Source of the DNA: Streptomyces graminofaciens
GTDB lineage: Bacteria; Actinomycetota; Actinomycetes; Streptomycetales; Streptomycetaceae
DNA: 64,000 bases
Assembly (NCBI RefSeq): GCF_030294945.1
Contig: NZ_AP018448.1
Coordinates: forward strand, 11,070,501 to 11,134,500
Direction: 5' to 3'
The notes beneath the pieces were generated by a model, which saw only the letters and a program-made list of their open reading frames with translations, had not been told where the DNA came from and did not search any database. Shown here piece by piece: positions 37,795 through 46,968 of the stretch; the stretch's first letter is position 1, and each line of letters begins with the position of its first letter. The translations under genes and the position numbers were made by a program.

Positions 37795-37930
37795 CGATCC
37801 AGATCACCTTGGCGCGGGGCATGGGGCGGGTGAGCCGCAGCCTGATCGGGGCGGCGCCATAGCGGAGTGCGCCGGTGGCCAGCTCACTGATCACCAGTGC
37901 CATCCACGCGGACGCCGGACCAGGTCGCCG
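37795..37930 (-). pseudogene. Fragment of an anti-sigma-type ATPase (HATPase_c)
   Basis: About 40 codons read VISELATGALRYGAAPIRLR then LTRPMPRAKVIW. This matches the N-box of RsbW-like kinases (LVSELVTNALRYG.PPIRLRL); the Asn that binds Mg-ATP is Gly here. Downstream and upstream sequence is unrecognisable, so a relic. Confidence 0.7.
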
Positions 37931-37970
37931 CGGTCCAGCCCGCGCAGCCGGACGACCATGTGGTCGCTCA

Positions 37971-37999
37971 ACTTAATCGGTAGACTAAGTCGATATAGT
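37971..37999 (+). promoter_or_regulatory. TetR promoter-operator; probable leaderless start
   Basis: ACTTAATCGGTAGACTAAGT (37971-37990) is an imperfect palindrome with ACTTA/TAAGT ends, followed by TATAGT (37994-37999), a good -10 six bases before the ATG at 38006. No Shine-Dalgarno site exists, so transcription would start at or near the ATG and the operator would cover the promoter. Confidence 0.62.
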
Positions 38000-38005
38000 T
38001 GCTTC

Positions 38006-38635
38006 ATGGCTCACGTTTCCGCGGCTGAGCGCCGCCCCCAGCTGATCAAAGCGGCCATTGACCTCATGACCAGGGAGGGCGTCGCGGCCGGAAGCACCCG
38101 GGCCATCGCGGCCGAGCTCGGCGTGGCACAGGCCACCGTGCACTACATCTTCGGCACCAAGGAGGGCCTGTACCGCGCCGTCATGGAGAAGCTCACCGCA
38201 GAGCTGATCTCACAGGTCGAGCAGGCCACGCCCGAGAAGGGCGGATTCGAGGAGACCATCGGCACTCTGGCAGCCGCCCTGTGGCACACCGTGCACGAGC
38301 AGCCGGCGAGCCACCAGTTGCTGACGGAACTGATGATGTTCGCATTGCGCACACCCACTCTTGCCGAGGCACGGCAAAGTCACTACCGCGACGTGACCGA
38401 AGTGGCGGCGAGGGTCGTGGCCGAGGCGGCCGAGCGAACGGGGCAGACGCTCGCCCAGCCCGCGGAGACCATTGCCCGTTACTTCCTCGCCGGCTTCGAC
38501 GGCCTCGTGATGCAGCACCTGTCGCTGCCCGACGAAGAGGCCGAGCAGATCTGCCTGCGAGCCCTCGTCTCCGCGGTGCTGGCGCTCGCCGACGGCCGGC
38601 TGGACCCCACCGCGATTCCCGCCAGGACGAGCTGA
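38006..38635 (+). CDS. TetR-family regulator
   Basis: 209-residue TetR repressor. HTH at ~10-55: LIKAAIDLMTREGVAAGSTR, AIAAELGVAQATVHYIFGTK, EGLYRAVMEKL. The C-terminal helical domain is of the broad TetR type (SHQLLTELMMFALRTPTLAE, ARYFLAGFDGLVMQHLSL). Translation probably begins without a leader. The palindrome overlapping its own promoter implies autorepression. No divergent partner gene is intact, so other targets are unknown. Confidence 0.9.
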   Translation: MAHVSAAERRPQLIKAAIDLMTREGVAAGSTRAIAAELGVAQATVHYIFGTKEGLYRAVMEKLTAELISQVEQATPEKGGFEETIGTLAAALWHTVHEQPASHQLLTELMMFALRTPTLAEARQSHYRDVTEVAARVVAEAAERTGQTLAQPAETIARYFLAGFDGLVMQHLSLPDEEAEQICLRALVSAVLALADGRLDPTAIPARTS

Positions 38636-38891
38636 CGCGAGGCCGTCCGACGCAACGGTCGCCGAGGTCCGCGCCGCGCACGGCACTACGCCTCGGCCGC
38701 AGCCATAGCCTTTCCGTACAGCCATCCGACTATCATCGACGTCACCCTGGGTATGCGGAATCCCGAGCAGATGGCAAGGAACGTAGAACTCCATCGTCGG
38801 CACATCCCCGAAGGTCTCTGGGACGATCTTCGCGCTCAGAACCTGATCAGGTCGGACGTGCCCGCTGAAGCGGTCACGGAAGGAGTTCGCG

Positions 38892-39614
38892 TTGTCTCTG
38901 ACGGACAAGGCCATCGAACAGATCCGTGAGCTGATCCGGACCGGTGCCCTCCCCCCGGGCTCGAAGCTCCCTCCGGAGCCGGACCTCGCCGCCCAGCTGG
39001 GCCTGTCCCGCAACCTCGCCCGCGAAGCGGTCAAGGCGTTGGCAGTGGCGCGGGTCCTGGAGGTCCGGCGGGGTGACGGCACATATGTGACCAGCCTGCA
39101 GCCGAGCGTGCTCCTGGAAGGGCTCGGCGGGGCGGTGGAGCTGATGCAGGGCGACTCGGCCGCCCTGCAGGACCTCATGGAGGCACGGCGGCTTCTCGAA
39201 CCCGCCGCGACGGCCCTTGCCGCCACTCGGATCTCCGACGCTCAGCTGGCCGAAGTGAAGCGGCACTTGGATGCCATGCGCGACGCCCGTGACGACGTCG
39301 AACGGCTCAACGCCCACGACGCCGCCTTCCACCGCGCCGTCATCTCGGCCACGGGCAACGAAACCCTCCTGAGCCTCCTCGAAGGAATCTCCGGCCGCAC
39401 CCTGCGCGCCCGCATCTGGCGCGGTCTGGTCGACACCCAGGCCGCAGGCCGCACCCTCGCAGAGCACGAGGCGATCTTCAAAGCCCTGTCCACCCGTGAC
39501 GCCGTCCTCAGCCAGGCCGCAGCGCTGCTGCACGTGAGCAACACCGAGCACTGGCTGAGGGAGTACCTGGGCTCGGGCGAACCCCTGCTCTTCGGGACGA
39601 CAGCGCGGAAGTGA
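38892..39614 (+). CDS. GntR/FadR-family regulator with TTG start
   Basis: FadR-subfamily repressor, 240 residues. The winged HTH (~5-70) reads LTDKAIEQIRELIRTGALPP, SKLPPEPDLAAQLGLSRNLA, REAVKALAVARVLEVRRGDG. The FCD domain (~90-230) has the metal-binding pattern D..FH..(I/V) in AHDAAFHRAVISATGN and later AEHEAIFKAL. TTG is the only well-placed start, with AAGGAG 6 bases upstream. It resembles the regulator at 53749 (shared LTD.AI..I..(L/M)I..G.L.PGS, LGLSRN..REAV.AL). It is convergent with the GH29 fucosidase, so it may govern fucoside use. Confidence 0.9.
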   Translation: MSLTDKAIEQIRELIRTGALPPGSKLPPEPDLAAQLGLSRNLAREAVKALAVARVLEVRRGDGTYVTSLQPSVLLEGLGGAVELMQGDSAALQDLMEARRLLEPAATALAATRISDAQLAEVKRHLDAMRDARDDVERLNAHDAAFHRAVISATGNETLLSLLEGISGRTLRARIWRGLVDTQAAGRTLAEHEAIFKALSTRDAVLSQAAALLHVSNTEHWLREYLGSGEPLLFGTTARK

Positions 39615-39696
39615 GCAGGCGGACGCCGGGGCCCAGGCCCCCGTCCTTGTGGCGCGAACCCCGGCCGCCGCTGCCACGAAGAGGATTCACCGGACG

Positions 39697-39716
39697 CCGG
39701 CACCACGCGGTGCCGG
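39697..39716. terminator. Hairpin between GntR and fucosidase genes
   Basis: CCGGCACC-ACGC-GGTGCCGG, 8-bp perfect stem and 4-base loop, between the convergent genes. Confidence 0.65.
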
Positions 39717-39745
39717 TGGACCGGAGTGGCAGGCCTACCGATGCG

Positions 39746-41689
39746 TCACACGGCGATGATCTGCCACTGCTGGTGGGTTGCCCGGTTGTACGTCTCCTGC
39801 TCGATGCCGGCGCCGTTGGCCGTGGAGGCGCCGTCGACGTTGAGTGACAGTCCACTGAGCCGGTTGGTGAGGTGGTAGTAGCCGTCACCAGTGGGCGTCA
39901 CAGCCCAGTGCTGCTGGTAAACGCTGTCGTCCGACCAGATGCCCACCTTGCCGCCGTCCGCACGCGAGAGCTCGGCCACTTCCATGAGTTTGCCGCTGCT
40001 GACGCTCTTGATCTTGTAGTAGCCGTCGCCGGTGGACGCGAAGGTCCACTTCTGGTTGGGATGGTTCAGCCAGGGCCACTGGATGATGCTCGTGCCGTTG
40101 GTGGAGCGGTCCTCGAACACGTCGGCTACCTGGCCGCTGTTGCGGTTGACCAGGCGATAGACCGTTCCGTTGCCCGGCAGGACACGCGACACCAGGGCCG
40201 GCTTGGCGGTCCTGCCGCCGATCCGGACGCCGCCCACGTTGACATATCCGCCGGTGCCGGCCGTGGCCTGGATCCGTAGGAAACCAACATCCCTGGCGCT
40301 CCACTCGGCCACCTTGGTGACACGGTCGCCGGCCCAGGAACCGGTGGCGACCTGGGTGAAGGCCGTGCCGTCGGTGCTGGTGGAGATGGTGTACGAAGTG
40401 ATGTCGCCGTCGGTGGAGTTGTTGCGGTTCCACTGCTTGGGCAGGTATTCCAGGGTCGAGACATTGCTCCACACCCCACCCAGGTCGATCGTGATCGAGT
40501 GAGGCAGGGACGAGGACAGCCCCCATGTCGACCAGCAGGTCTCGAAGCCCTTGTCGCTCAGCCCGTCGATCGCGTTCATCGGGCCCTCGCCGGTATGGAA
40601 TCCGGTCGCGTAGGCACTGACGGGTGTCACGGGGTGCTCGGCGCGTGGCATCTGCGTCGGCAGCGGCGCCCTGGAGGTGTTGGGGCTCCACGCCGCCCCG
40701 ACTTCGGCGAGCCGCGTGACGACGTTGGCATCCAGCTTGCCGTTGCGGTTGGGCGGGCAATTGAGGATGAACGAGGTGTACTTCGGTTCCAGGTCCGTCA
40801 GGTGGGACAGGATCGACGCCTTGCTCATCAGGCCTTCGGTCGGCGTCGACGGATGCCAGAACCATCCGTTGCTGATCGTCTGCCCCTGCATGGACGCGTA
40901 GGTGTTTCCGGCCGGCGAGGTGATGCCCAGCGGCTCCTCGAAATAGATCGCGTCGCCGAGGAACGGTACCGACAGCCCACCGTGGTCGATCATGACGATG
41001 TCCGGCTGGAGCGACTTCACGTGCTCGCGTATCCGCTGGTAGGAGACGGCCTGCTGGCCCATCTGCCATGCGTAGCCGTCGGTGATGAACATGTCGATGG
41101 TGCCGTAGTCGGTGAGCAGTTCGGTGATCTGGTTCAGCATGTAGGTGAGGTCACCGGGCTGGATCGTCTGGTCGGCGGCGACGCCGTGTCGGCTGTCGTA
41201 CGCCTGCACGCTGTAGGTGCGGTCCCAGATCGAGTAGTACAGGCCCACCTTGAGGCCCTTGGCGCGGAACGCGTCGACGTACTGGGCGACGATGTCCTGC
41301 TTGTAGGAGCTGTTGGCGACGTTGTAGTTGTTGTACGCGGTCGGCCAGAGGCAGAAGCCGTCGTGGTGCTTGGTCGTCAGCACGCCGTAGCTCATCTTCG
41401 CCGCCGCGGCGGCGGCCGCCCACTGGGCACAGTCCACGGCCGTGGGGGCGAACAGGGCGGGATCGTGGTTCGGGGCGGCCCACTCCTCGTTGGTGTACGT
41501 GCCCATGTTGAAGTGGTTGAACATACCGAACCGCATGTTCACCAGGTTGTTCAGGTTGGTCTGAGGGACGGCGGCCACCGCCTCGGACACCAGGCCCGAG
41601 AAGGCGGGGACGACGGGCAGCGCGGTCGCGGCGGCAGCGGCGCCGGCGGCACCGAGCAGCGTACGGCGGGACAGGTTTCCTGGCGACAT
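39746..41689 (-). CDS. Secreted GH29 alpha-L-fucosidase with CBM32 and ricin-type domains
   Basis: 647-residue exported alpha-L-fucosidase. Tat-type signal: SRRTLLGAAGAAAAATALPV. The GH29 domain (~45-335) shows MRFGMFNHFNMGTYTNEEWA, LTTKHHDGFCLWPTAYNNYN, GLKVGLYYSIWDRTY and the nucleophile Asp within IDMFITDGYAWQM. Then comes an F5/8 type C/CBM32 domain (~350-500; GFETCWSTWGLSSSLPHSIT, IDLGGVWSNVSTLEYLPKQ) and a ricin-type lectin domain (~510-647; three repeats with QKWTF, QHWAV, QQWQI). It releases L-fucose outside the cell from glycans, which the transporter and pathway at 54.5-64 kb would use. GGGAG lies before the ATG. Confidence 0.93.
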   Translation of the reverse strand: MSPGNLSRRTLLGAAGAAAAATALPVVPAFSGLVSEAVAAVPQTNLNNLVNMRFGMFNHFNMGTYTNEEWAAPNHDPALFAPTAVDCAQWAAAAAAAKMSYGVLTTKHHDGFCLWPTAYNNYNVANSSYKQDIVAQYVDAFRAKGLKVGLYYSIWDRTYSVQAYDSRHGVAADQTIQPGDLTYMLNQITELLTDYGTIDMFITDGYAWQMGQQAVSYQRIREHVKSLQPDIVMIDHGGLSVPFLGDAIYFEEPLGITSPAGNTYASMQGQTISNGWFWHPSTPTEGLMSKASILSHLTDLEPKYTSFILNCPPNRNGKLDANVVTRLAEVGAAWSPNTSRAPLPTQMPRAEHPVTPVSAYATGFHTGEGPMNAIDGLSDKGFETCWSTWGLSSSLPHSITIDLGGVWSNVSTLEYLPKQWNRNNSTDGDITSYTISTSTDGTAFTQVATGSWAGDRVTKVAEWSARDVGFLRIQATAGTGGYVNVGGVRIGGRTAKPALVSRVLPGNGTVYRLVNRNSGQVADVFEDRSTNGTSIIQWPWLNHPNQKWTFASTGDGYYKIKSVSSGKLMEVAELSRADGGKVGIWSDDSVYQQHWAVTPTGDGYYHLTNRLSGLSLNVDGASTANGAGIEQETYNRATHQQWQIIAV

Positions 41690-42211
41690 GCTCTCACTCC
41701 CATTTCTGTGGCTTCAGCGCCGTAGGACCGTTCCGAAGGAGCCGGATCCTCTCCGACTGCGGGGAGAGAGACAGTGCATGTCCGCCGAAGTGCATGAGGA
41801 CCTCCTTGGTACGGAAAGACACTCAGGTGCCGCGGCACTTACGGGTCTCGGGCGCCAGGTGTTACGCATGAAGTTCGGGCATGTAACACCGGCCTGTCAA
41901 CGGTTTGGAGGGATGAAAAGCCGAGCGCGAAGGGCAGGTTGACCGTATATGTGAGATATAGCGCCATTCTTTCATGGGTAGACATGGCATGTCTGGCGTT
42001 GCTCTGCGGTGAACGAGCTGCTCGTCAGCGAGCTGGTCACCAACGTCTTCGAGGGTCACCCGGGCAAGTCGGGCTGTGCGCCGTAGGCGGATGCCGTGGT
42101 CGCGCGGCCGCTGAGGTCCGGTCCATGGCCGCGCGGGTCAGTTCCCGCCGGACAGCGGGTGAATACGTTTCCTCCAAGCCCGTGAAGCGGGATGAACGAG
42201 GAGGCAGGCCC
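41690..42211. other. Divergent region (fucosidase / FMO operon)
   Basis: ~520 bases holding two palindromes (listed) and, at ~42010-42062, the short plus-strand peptide NELLVSELVTNVFEG, which resembles the N-box of an RsbW-like ATPase and may be another relic of that family. No intact gene. Confidence 0.45.
41827..41890. promoter_or_regulatory. Palindrome pair upstream of fucosidase
   Basis: GTGCCGCGGCAC (41827-41838) is a perfect 12-bp palindrome. GGTGTTAC (41858-41865) and GTAACACC (41883-41890) are perfect 8-bp inverted arms 17 bases apart, with further partial pairing of GCATG inside. Both lie 140-200 bases upstream of the GH29 start. They are candidate regulator sites; the binding protein is unknown. 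Confidence 0.5.
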
Positions 42212-43558
42212 GTGAAGGAAAGCCAGTTGGACACATGTGTGATCGGGGCGGGACCTGCCGGGCTGGCGGTCGCCAGGGCCCTGGCGGAGCGGAATCTGCC
42301 GTACACGCACCTGGAGCGGCACACCGGGCCCGGCGGCATCTGGGACATAGACAATCCGGGCAGCCCGATGTACGAGTCGGCCCACTTCATTTCGAGCAGG
42401 ACCCTGTCGGGATTCGGCGGCTTCCCGATGCCCGACCACTTCGCGGACTACCCGCCGCGACGGCAGATCCTGTCGTATCTGACGTCCTTCGCCGATGCCT
42501 ACGGGCTGACGGACCGCATCGAGTTCGGCGTCGAGGTCGAAAGCGTCGAGAAGAACGCGGACGGCACCTGGACGGTCACCCGGGCCGACGGGCGGGAAAG
42601 CGTGCACGCGCAGGTCGTCGTGTGTACGGGCTCGCAGTGGCACCCCAACGTTCCCGAACTGCCGGGGGAGTTCAGCGGGGAGGTCCGGCACACCGTCGGC
42701 TACCGCAGCGCGGAGGAGCTGCGGGGCAAGCGGGTCCTGGTCGTGGGCGCGGGGAACTCCGGCTGTGACATCGCGTGCGACGCGGCCCGGACCGCGGACC
42801 ACGCGGTGATCAGCATGCGGCGCGGGTACTGGTTCATCCCCAAGCACCTGTTCGGCCGGCCGGTGGACACCATCGCCAACAGCGGGCCCCACCTGCCGAT
42901 GTGGCTGGCGCAGCGGCTCTTCGGGGCGCTCCTGCGGATCATCAACGGCGACCCGACGCGGCTGGGACTGCCGAAGCCCGACCACAAGCTGTTCGAGACC
43001 CACCCGGCCATCAACTCGATGCTGATCCACCACCTGCAGCACGGCGACATCACCGCCAAACCCGGGATCGCCCGCGCCGAGGGCAGGATCGTGCACTTCA
43101 CCGACGGCACGAGCGACCACTTCGATCTCGTCCTCCTGGCCACGGGCTACCTCCACAAAGTGCCGGTCGCGCAGCGGTACTTCGGCGACGAGCAGCACCC
43201 CGACCTGTACCTGTCATCGTTCTCGCGCGAGCACGAGGGCCTGTTCGGCATCGGCTTCATCGAGACGAACTCCGGTGCGTACCAGCTCTTCGACTCCCAG
43301 GCGCAGCTGATCGCCGGGTACATCCATGACGCGCGGCACCGGCTGCCGAACGCGGAGCGGTTCGCCCAGATGATCCGCGCCGACCGGCCGGATCTGTCCG
43401 GTGGGCTGAAGTTCGTCGACTCGCCCCGCCACACCGGTTACGTCGACGGCGCGGCCTTCGTGAAGTACCTGGGCAAGGTCGCGGCGGAGATGGGCTGGCG
43501 CACCGAGGGCCGGCCTCCGCGGGTACGGTCCCTGGGACGCGCGGAGGCGGCGGCATGA
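42212..43558 (+). CDS. Flavin-containing monooxygenase (FMO/BVMO-like)
   Basis: NAD(P)H- and FAD-dependent class B monooxygenase, 448 residues. FAD Rossmann motif CVIGAGPAGLAVARALAERN at the N-terminus, GGIWD, and the NADPH Rossmann motif VLVVGAGNSGCDIACDAART at ~170. The FMO-type C-terminal ATG motif reads LVLLATGYLHKVP. The GTG at 42212 with GAGGAGG upstream gives the FAD motif its usual position; longer frames add unrelated sequence. It is the first gene of a coupled operon with an SDR and an aldehyde dehydrogenase. Together they could oxidise a ketone, amine or alcohol stepwise to an acid. Confidence 0.9.
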   Translation: MKESQLDTCVIGAGPAGLAVARALAERNLPYTHLERHTGPGGIWDIDNPGSPMYESAHFISSRTLSGFGGFPMPDHFADYPPRRQILSYLTSFADAYGLTDRIEFGVEVESVEKNADGTWTVTRADGRESVHAQVVVCTGSQWHPNVPELPGEFSGEVRHTVGYRSAEELRGKRVLVVGAGNSGCDIACDAARTADHAVISMRRGYWFIPKHLFGRPVDTIANSGPHLPMWLAQRLFGALLRIINGDPTRLGLPKPDHKLFETHPAINSMLIHHLQHGDITAKPGIARAEGRIVHFTDGTSDHFDLVLLATGYLHKVPVAQRYFGDEQHPDLYLSSFSREHEGLFGIGFIETNSGAYQLFDSQAQLIAGYIHDARHRLPNAERFAQMIRADRPDLSGGLKFVDSPRHTGYVDGAAFVKYLGKVAAEMGWRTEGRPPRVRSLGRAEAAA

Positions 43559-44436
43559 AGAAGAGGTTCGACTTCACCGACAAGGTCATGCTGGTGACCG
43601 GCGGCGCGGGCGGCATCGGCAGTGAGCTGTGCCGTCGCTTCGCCTCCGGCGGAGCCCGCTGCGTCGTCGTCGACATCGACGGGGTCCGCGCCATGAAGGT
43701 GGCCGCAGACCTTCCGGGCGCCGGGCACACGGGCATCGGATGCGACCTGATGGACCGCGCCCAGGTGGAGCGGCTGTTCGAGGTGGTCGCCGAGGAGCAC
43801 GGTCGTCTCGACGTCCTCGTCAACAACGTGGGCATGACCAGCGCGGAACGCTTCGACGTCCGCAGCGTCGAGAGCATCGAGCGGGAGATCACCCTCAACC
43901 TGACCTCACCGCTGGTCGCGACCCGGATCGCCCTTCCTCTTCTCCTGGCCTCCGGGGACGCGCGGGTGGTCACCACGGTCTCCCTCGGCGGGATCTTCCC
44001 GCTGGGCGAGACACCGATCTACACCGCGTCCAAGTTCGGGCTGCGTGGCGCGATGCTGGCCATCGGGCTGGACCTGAGGAACAAGGGAATCCTGGCCGGG
44101 TCGGTGCTGCCGTCGGCGACCGACACCCGGATGCTGCGCCAAGAGGCCGTGGAAGGCGGCAACTCCATGCAGTTCCAGGACCCTCCGCAGCGGCCCTCCG
44201 ACGTCGTCGCGGCCGTGGTGAGCCTGCTGGACAAGCCCCGACTGGAGACCTACCCCCGGCCCGGTGAGTCCCGTCTGGTGCGCTTCGCGATGCTCATGCC
44301 GAACCTGCTGCCCCGGGTCCTCCCGCTGTTCAGCAAGCGCGGTGACCGCGGCATGGCTCGCTATCTGGAGGAACTCCGCCGACGCGGACTGGTCCGCCGG
44401 ACGGAGGGGCGCTGGGAGCTGGTGGAGGAAGCATGA
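43555..44436 (+). CDS. Short-chain dehydrogenase/reductase
   Basis: Classical-type SDR, 293 residues. NAD(P)-binding TGGAGGIGSELCRRF, NNVG (NAG variant), catalytic YTASK (Tyr-x-x-x-Lys). The Ser position falls in VVTTVSLGGIFPL. A ~45-residue C-terminal tail (MLMPNLLPRVLPLFSKRGDR) is longer than usual and amphipathic, so membrane contact is possible. The ATG overlaps the FMO stop by four bases (ATGA), implying translational coupling. Confidence 0.9.
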   Translation: MKKRFDFTDKVMLVTGGAGGIGSELCRRFASGGARCVVVDIDGVRAMKVAADLPGAGHTGIGCDLMDRAQVERLFEVVAEEHGRLDVLVNNVGMTSAERFDVRSVESIEREITLNLTSPLVATRIALPLLLASGDARVVTTVSLGGIFPLGETPIYTASKFGLRGAMLAIGLDLRNKGILAGSVLPSATDTRMLRQEAVEGGNSMQFQDPPQRPSDVVAAVVSLLDKPRLETYPRPGESRLVRFAMLMPNLLPRVLPLFSKRGDRGMARYLEELRRRGLVRRTEGRWELVEEA

Positions 44437-45845
44437 TCACGAACGAGATGCTGCAGGTCGTCAACCCCGCCACCGGTGAGCCGATCACCTCCCTGCCCGC
44501 CGCGAGCGCCGACGACGTCGCCAAGGCCGCCGAGCAGGCCCGGCAGGTCCACGACTCCGGGGTGTGGTCGCGGCTGCCGGTCCGGGAGCGTGGCACGGTG
44601 CTGCTGCGACTGGCCGACCTCATGGAACGCGACGCGGAGATCCTCGCCCGGCTGGACAGCGAGGACGCGGGGAAGCCGATCACGGAGTGCCGTACGGGAG
44701 ACGTACCGGGCGCGATCGAGTCGATCCGCTGGTTCGCCGAGGCGGCCGACAAGGTCTTCGGCCGGGTCGCGCCGAGCGGGCCCGACAGTCTGGGTTTCAT
44801 GATCCGCGAACCGGTCGGGGTCGTCGCGGCGATCCTGCCGTGGAACTACCCACTGGCCATGACCGCGTGGAAGGTCGGACCGGCCCTGGCCGCGGGCAAC
44901 TGTCTGTTGGTCAAGCCCGCCGATGCGACCCCGCGCTCGGCCCTGCACCTGGCCGAACTCGCCGCGGAGGCCGGCCTTCCCCACGGGGTGCTCACGGTAT
45001 TGCCGGGGTACGGCCAGGAAGCCGGGGCGGCCCTCGCCCGTAGCCCTCTTGTGGGGGCGCTCTCCTTCACCGGGTCCACCGCGACGGGCCGCCGCATCCT
45101 CAAGGACGCCGCGGAGACCAACTTCAAGCGGATCTCGCTGGAGATGGGCGGCAAGAGCCCCCAGGTGCTGATGGCCGACGCGCTCACCTACGGCGACGAG
45201 CTCATCGACAACATGATCGAGGCCGCGTTCCTGACCATGGGGCAGAACTGCACCGCCGGCTCCCGCGTCCTGGTTCACCACAGTATCGCCGAGGAGGTCC
45301 TGGAGCGGTTCACGGCCGCGGCGGGAGAGCTCGTCATCGGTGACCCGGCCGACCCGCGCACGCGGATGGGGCCGCTCATCAACCACACCGCCTTCGACCG
45401 GGTCGCGGGAGCCGTGGAGGCCGCCCGGGCCGGCGGAGCCCAGATCCACACCGGGGGACTGCCCCACGGGCTGCCTCCGCGCGGCGCCTACTATCCGCCC
45501 ACCGTGATCACCCGAGCCCCCGACGGCGCCGACGTCCTCACCAAGGAGTTGTTCGGTCCCGTCGTCACCCTCCAGACCTTCACCTCCGAGGACGAGGCGG
45601 TACGCGGGGCCAACGCCACCGAGTACGGGCTCGCCGCCTCGGTCTGGACCCGCGACCTCGACGTCGCGCTGCGGCTGGCACGCGGCATCGAGGCCGGGGT
45701 GGTCTCCGTCAACGCCTACAGCGAGGGCGACATCACCACGCCTTTCGGCGGCTGGAAGCAGTCGGGATTCGGTGGCGTGGAGAAGTCCACCGACGCCTTC
45801 GACCAGTGGACCCGGGAGAAGACGATCTGGATCCGCGCCCGCTGA
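44433..45845 (+). CDS. Aldehyde dehydrogenase
   Basis: NAD(P)-dependent ALDH, 470 residues (normal 470-500). Motifs: LPWNYPLAMTAWKVGPALAA, GALSFTGSTATGRRI, catalytic Glu in LEMGGKSPQVLMAD, catalytic Cys in LTMGQNCTAGSRVLV, KELFGPVVTLQTF and the final PFGGWKQSGFGGVE. The closest pattern is the betaine/gamma-aminobutyraldehyde dehydrogenase group. ATGA overlap with the SDR stop. Substrate unknown; context suggests the aldehyde made by the FMO-SDR pair. Confidence 0.93.
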   Translation: MITNEMLQVVNPATGEPITSLPAASADDVAKAAEQARQVHDSGVWSRLPVRERGTVLLRLADLMERDAEILARLDSEDAGKPITECRTGDVPGAIESIRWFAEAADKVFGRVAPSGPDSLGFMIREPVGVVAAILPWNYPLAMTAWKVGPALAAGNCLLVKPADATPRSALHLAELAAEAGLPHGVLTVLPGYGQEAGAALARSPLVGALSFTGSTATGRRILKDAAETNFKRISLEMGGKSPQVLMADALTYGDELIDNMIEAAFLTMGQNCTAGSRVLVHHSIAEEVLERFTAAAGELVIGDPADPRTRMGPLINHTAFDRVAGAVEAARAGGAQIHTGGLPHGLPPRGAYYPPTVITRAPDGADVLTKELFGPVVTLQTFTSEDEAVRGANATEYGLAASVWTRDLDVALRLARGIEAGVVSVNAYSEGDITTPFGGWKQSGFGGVEKSTDAFDQWTREKTIWIRAR

Positions 45846-45885
45846 CCCGAGCCGACAGACAGCAGGCAGGCGCGGTGGCCGAACG

Positions 45886-46968
45886 TCATTGCGTGTGCCC
45901 CACCCCCCGGAGCATCCGCTCCCGCAGCTGGACCGGCGAGGAGCCGTGCCAGCGGCGTACCGCGCGGCGCATCGCCCGTTCGTCGGAGAATCCCGCCTGG
46001 CGGGCGATGTCGCGCAGTGTCAGTTCCGGGCGGAGCAACAGTTGCTCGACGCGTTCCCGGCGCACTCCCTCGACCAGTGCCTCGTACGTCGTACCGCAGT
46101 CGGCCAGCCGACGGCGCAGCGTCCGCTCGCTCGTCGCGTGCCGCCGCGCCTGCTCACCGAACGAAGGCACCACCGGCAGGCCCTGCGCGACGGAGATCTC
46201 CAGCACCTCCAGCAGATCCTGCTGGTCACGGCGGGACGCCATCTGCGCGTCGAGCATCTCCAGCGTCGACGCGTAGCTCACCGGATCCCGACCCGGCATC
46301 CGGGTACGGGCCCACGCCGGGTCGATGACCATGCGGTTCGCGGCGGCGCCGAAGCGGACCGGACAGCCGAACAGGGCGTCGTACAGGTCGCGTTGGCGTG
46401 GTGGCGGAAAGGAGAACTCCACCCCCCTCGGCGCGAAGGCCGGACCGACGGCCAGCCGGGACAGGGTGACCACGGAGGCGAACGCCTCCTCGCTCAGGAA
46501 GGAAGCAACGGCCGGGTCCATGGCGGGATCGGGAAGATCGGCTCGTAGCACGAAGGCGTCGTCCTCCTGACCCACACCGGCCGACCACACCACCATCGCC
46601 CCGGACAGGTTCTGGTACTTCACCCCGGTCTCTATGGCGTGCCGCAGCGTGTCGTCGGCCATCAGGGCGAAGCCGAGCAGGCCCCACGCGGTCAGGTGCT
46701 GAGCCGCGCCGACCTTCAGACCCAGGCGCTCGTCCCCGGTGAGCTCCAGCGCACGGCGGATCACCGCGCTGCCCTGCCGGTACGACACCCGCAGTGCGGC
46801 GGAGCGCATCACCGTCTCGTCGAGTCCCATCTGCTTCAGCAGGGGCCGCAGATCGACACCGCGCTCGTCGGCGACCACGACGAGATAGCGCAGGATGTTC
46901 GGCTGGATCGTCGCCGAAGTGCTGCGGCTGGTCCCGGGAGGGTCTGCCGGGCCGGGTGCAAGGGACAT
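45886..46968 (-). CDS. AraC-family regulator (OruR/ArgR-like, Arabinose_bd type)
   Basis: 360 residues: an N-terminal ligand domain of the type found in OruR/VirS (ILRYLVVVADERGVDLRPLL, HLTAWGLLGFALMADDTLRH, VEFSFPPPRQRDLYDALFGC) and a C-terminal AraC HTH pair (ATSERTLRRRLADCGTTYEA, LTLRDIARQAGFSDERAMRR, RAVRRWHGSSPVQLRE). The ATG at 46968 has AAGGAGAAGG upstream. It is convergent with the FMO-SDR-ALDH operon and divergent from the MFS gene. In mycobacteria a VirS-type regulator controls the mymA FMO operon, a similar gene partnership. Confidence 0.9.
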   Translation of the reverse strand: MSLAPGPADPPGTSRSTSATIQPNILRYLVVVADERGVDLRPLLKQMGLDETVMRSAALRVSYRQGSAVIRRALELTGDERLGLKVGAAQHLTAWGLLGFALMADDTLRHAIETGVKYQNLSGAMVVWSAGVGQEDDAFVLRADLPDPAMDPAVASFLSEEAFASVVTLSRLAVGPAFAPRGVEFSFPPPRQRDLYDALFGCPVRFGAAANRMVIDPAWARTRMPGRDPVSYASTLEMLDAQMASRRDQQDLLEVLEISVAQGLPVVPSFGEQARRHATSERTLRRRLADCGTTYEALVEGVRRERVEQLLLRPELTLRDIARQAGFSDERAMRRAVRRWHGSSPVQLRERMLRGVGHTQ

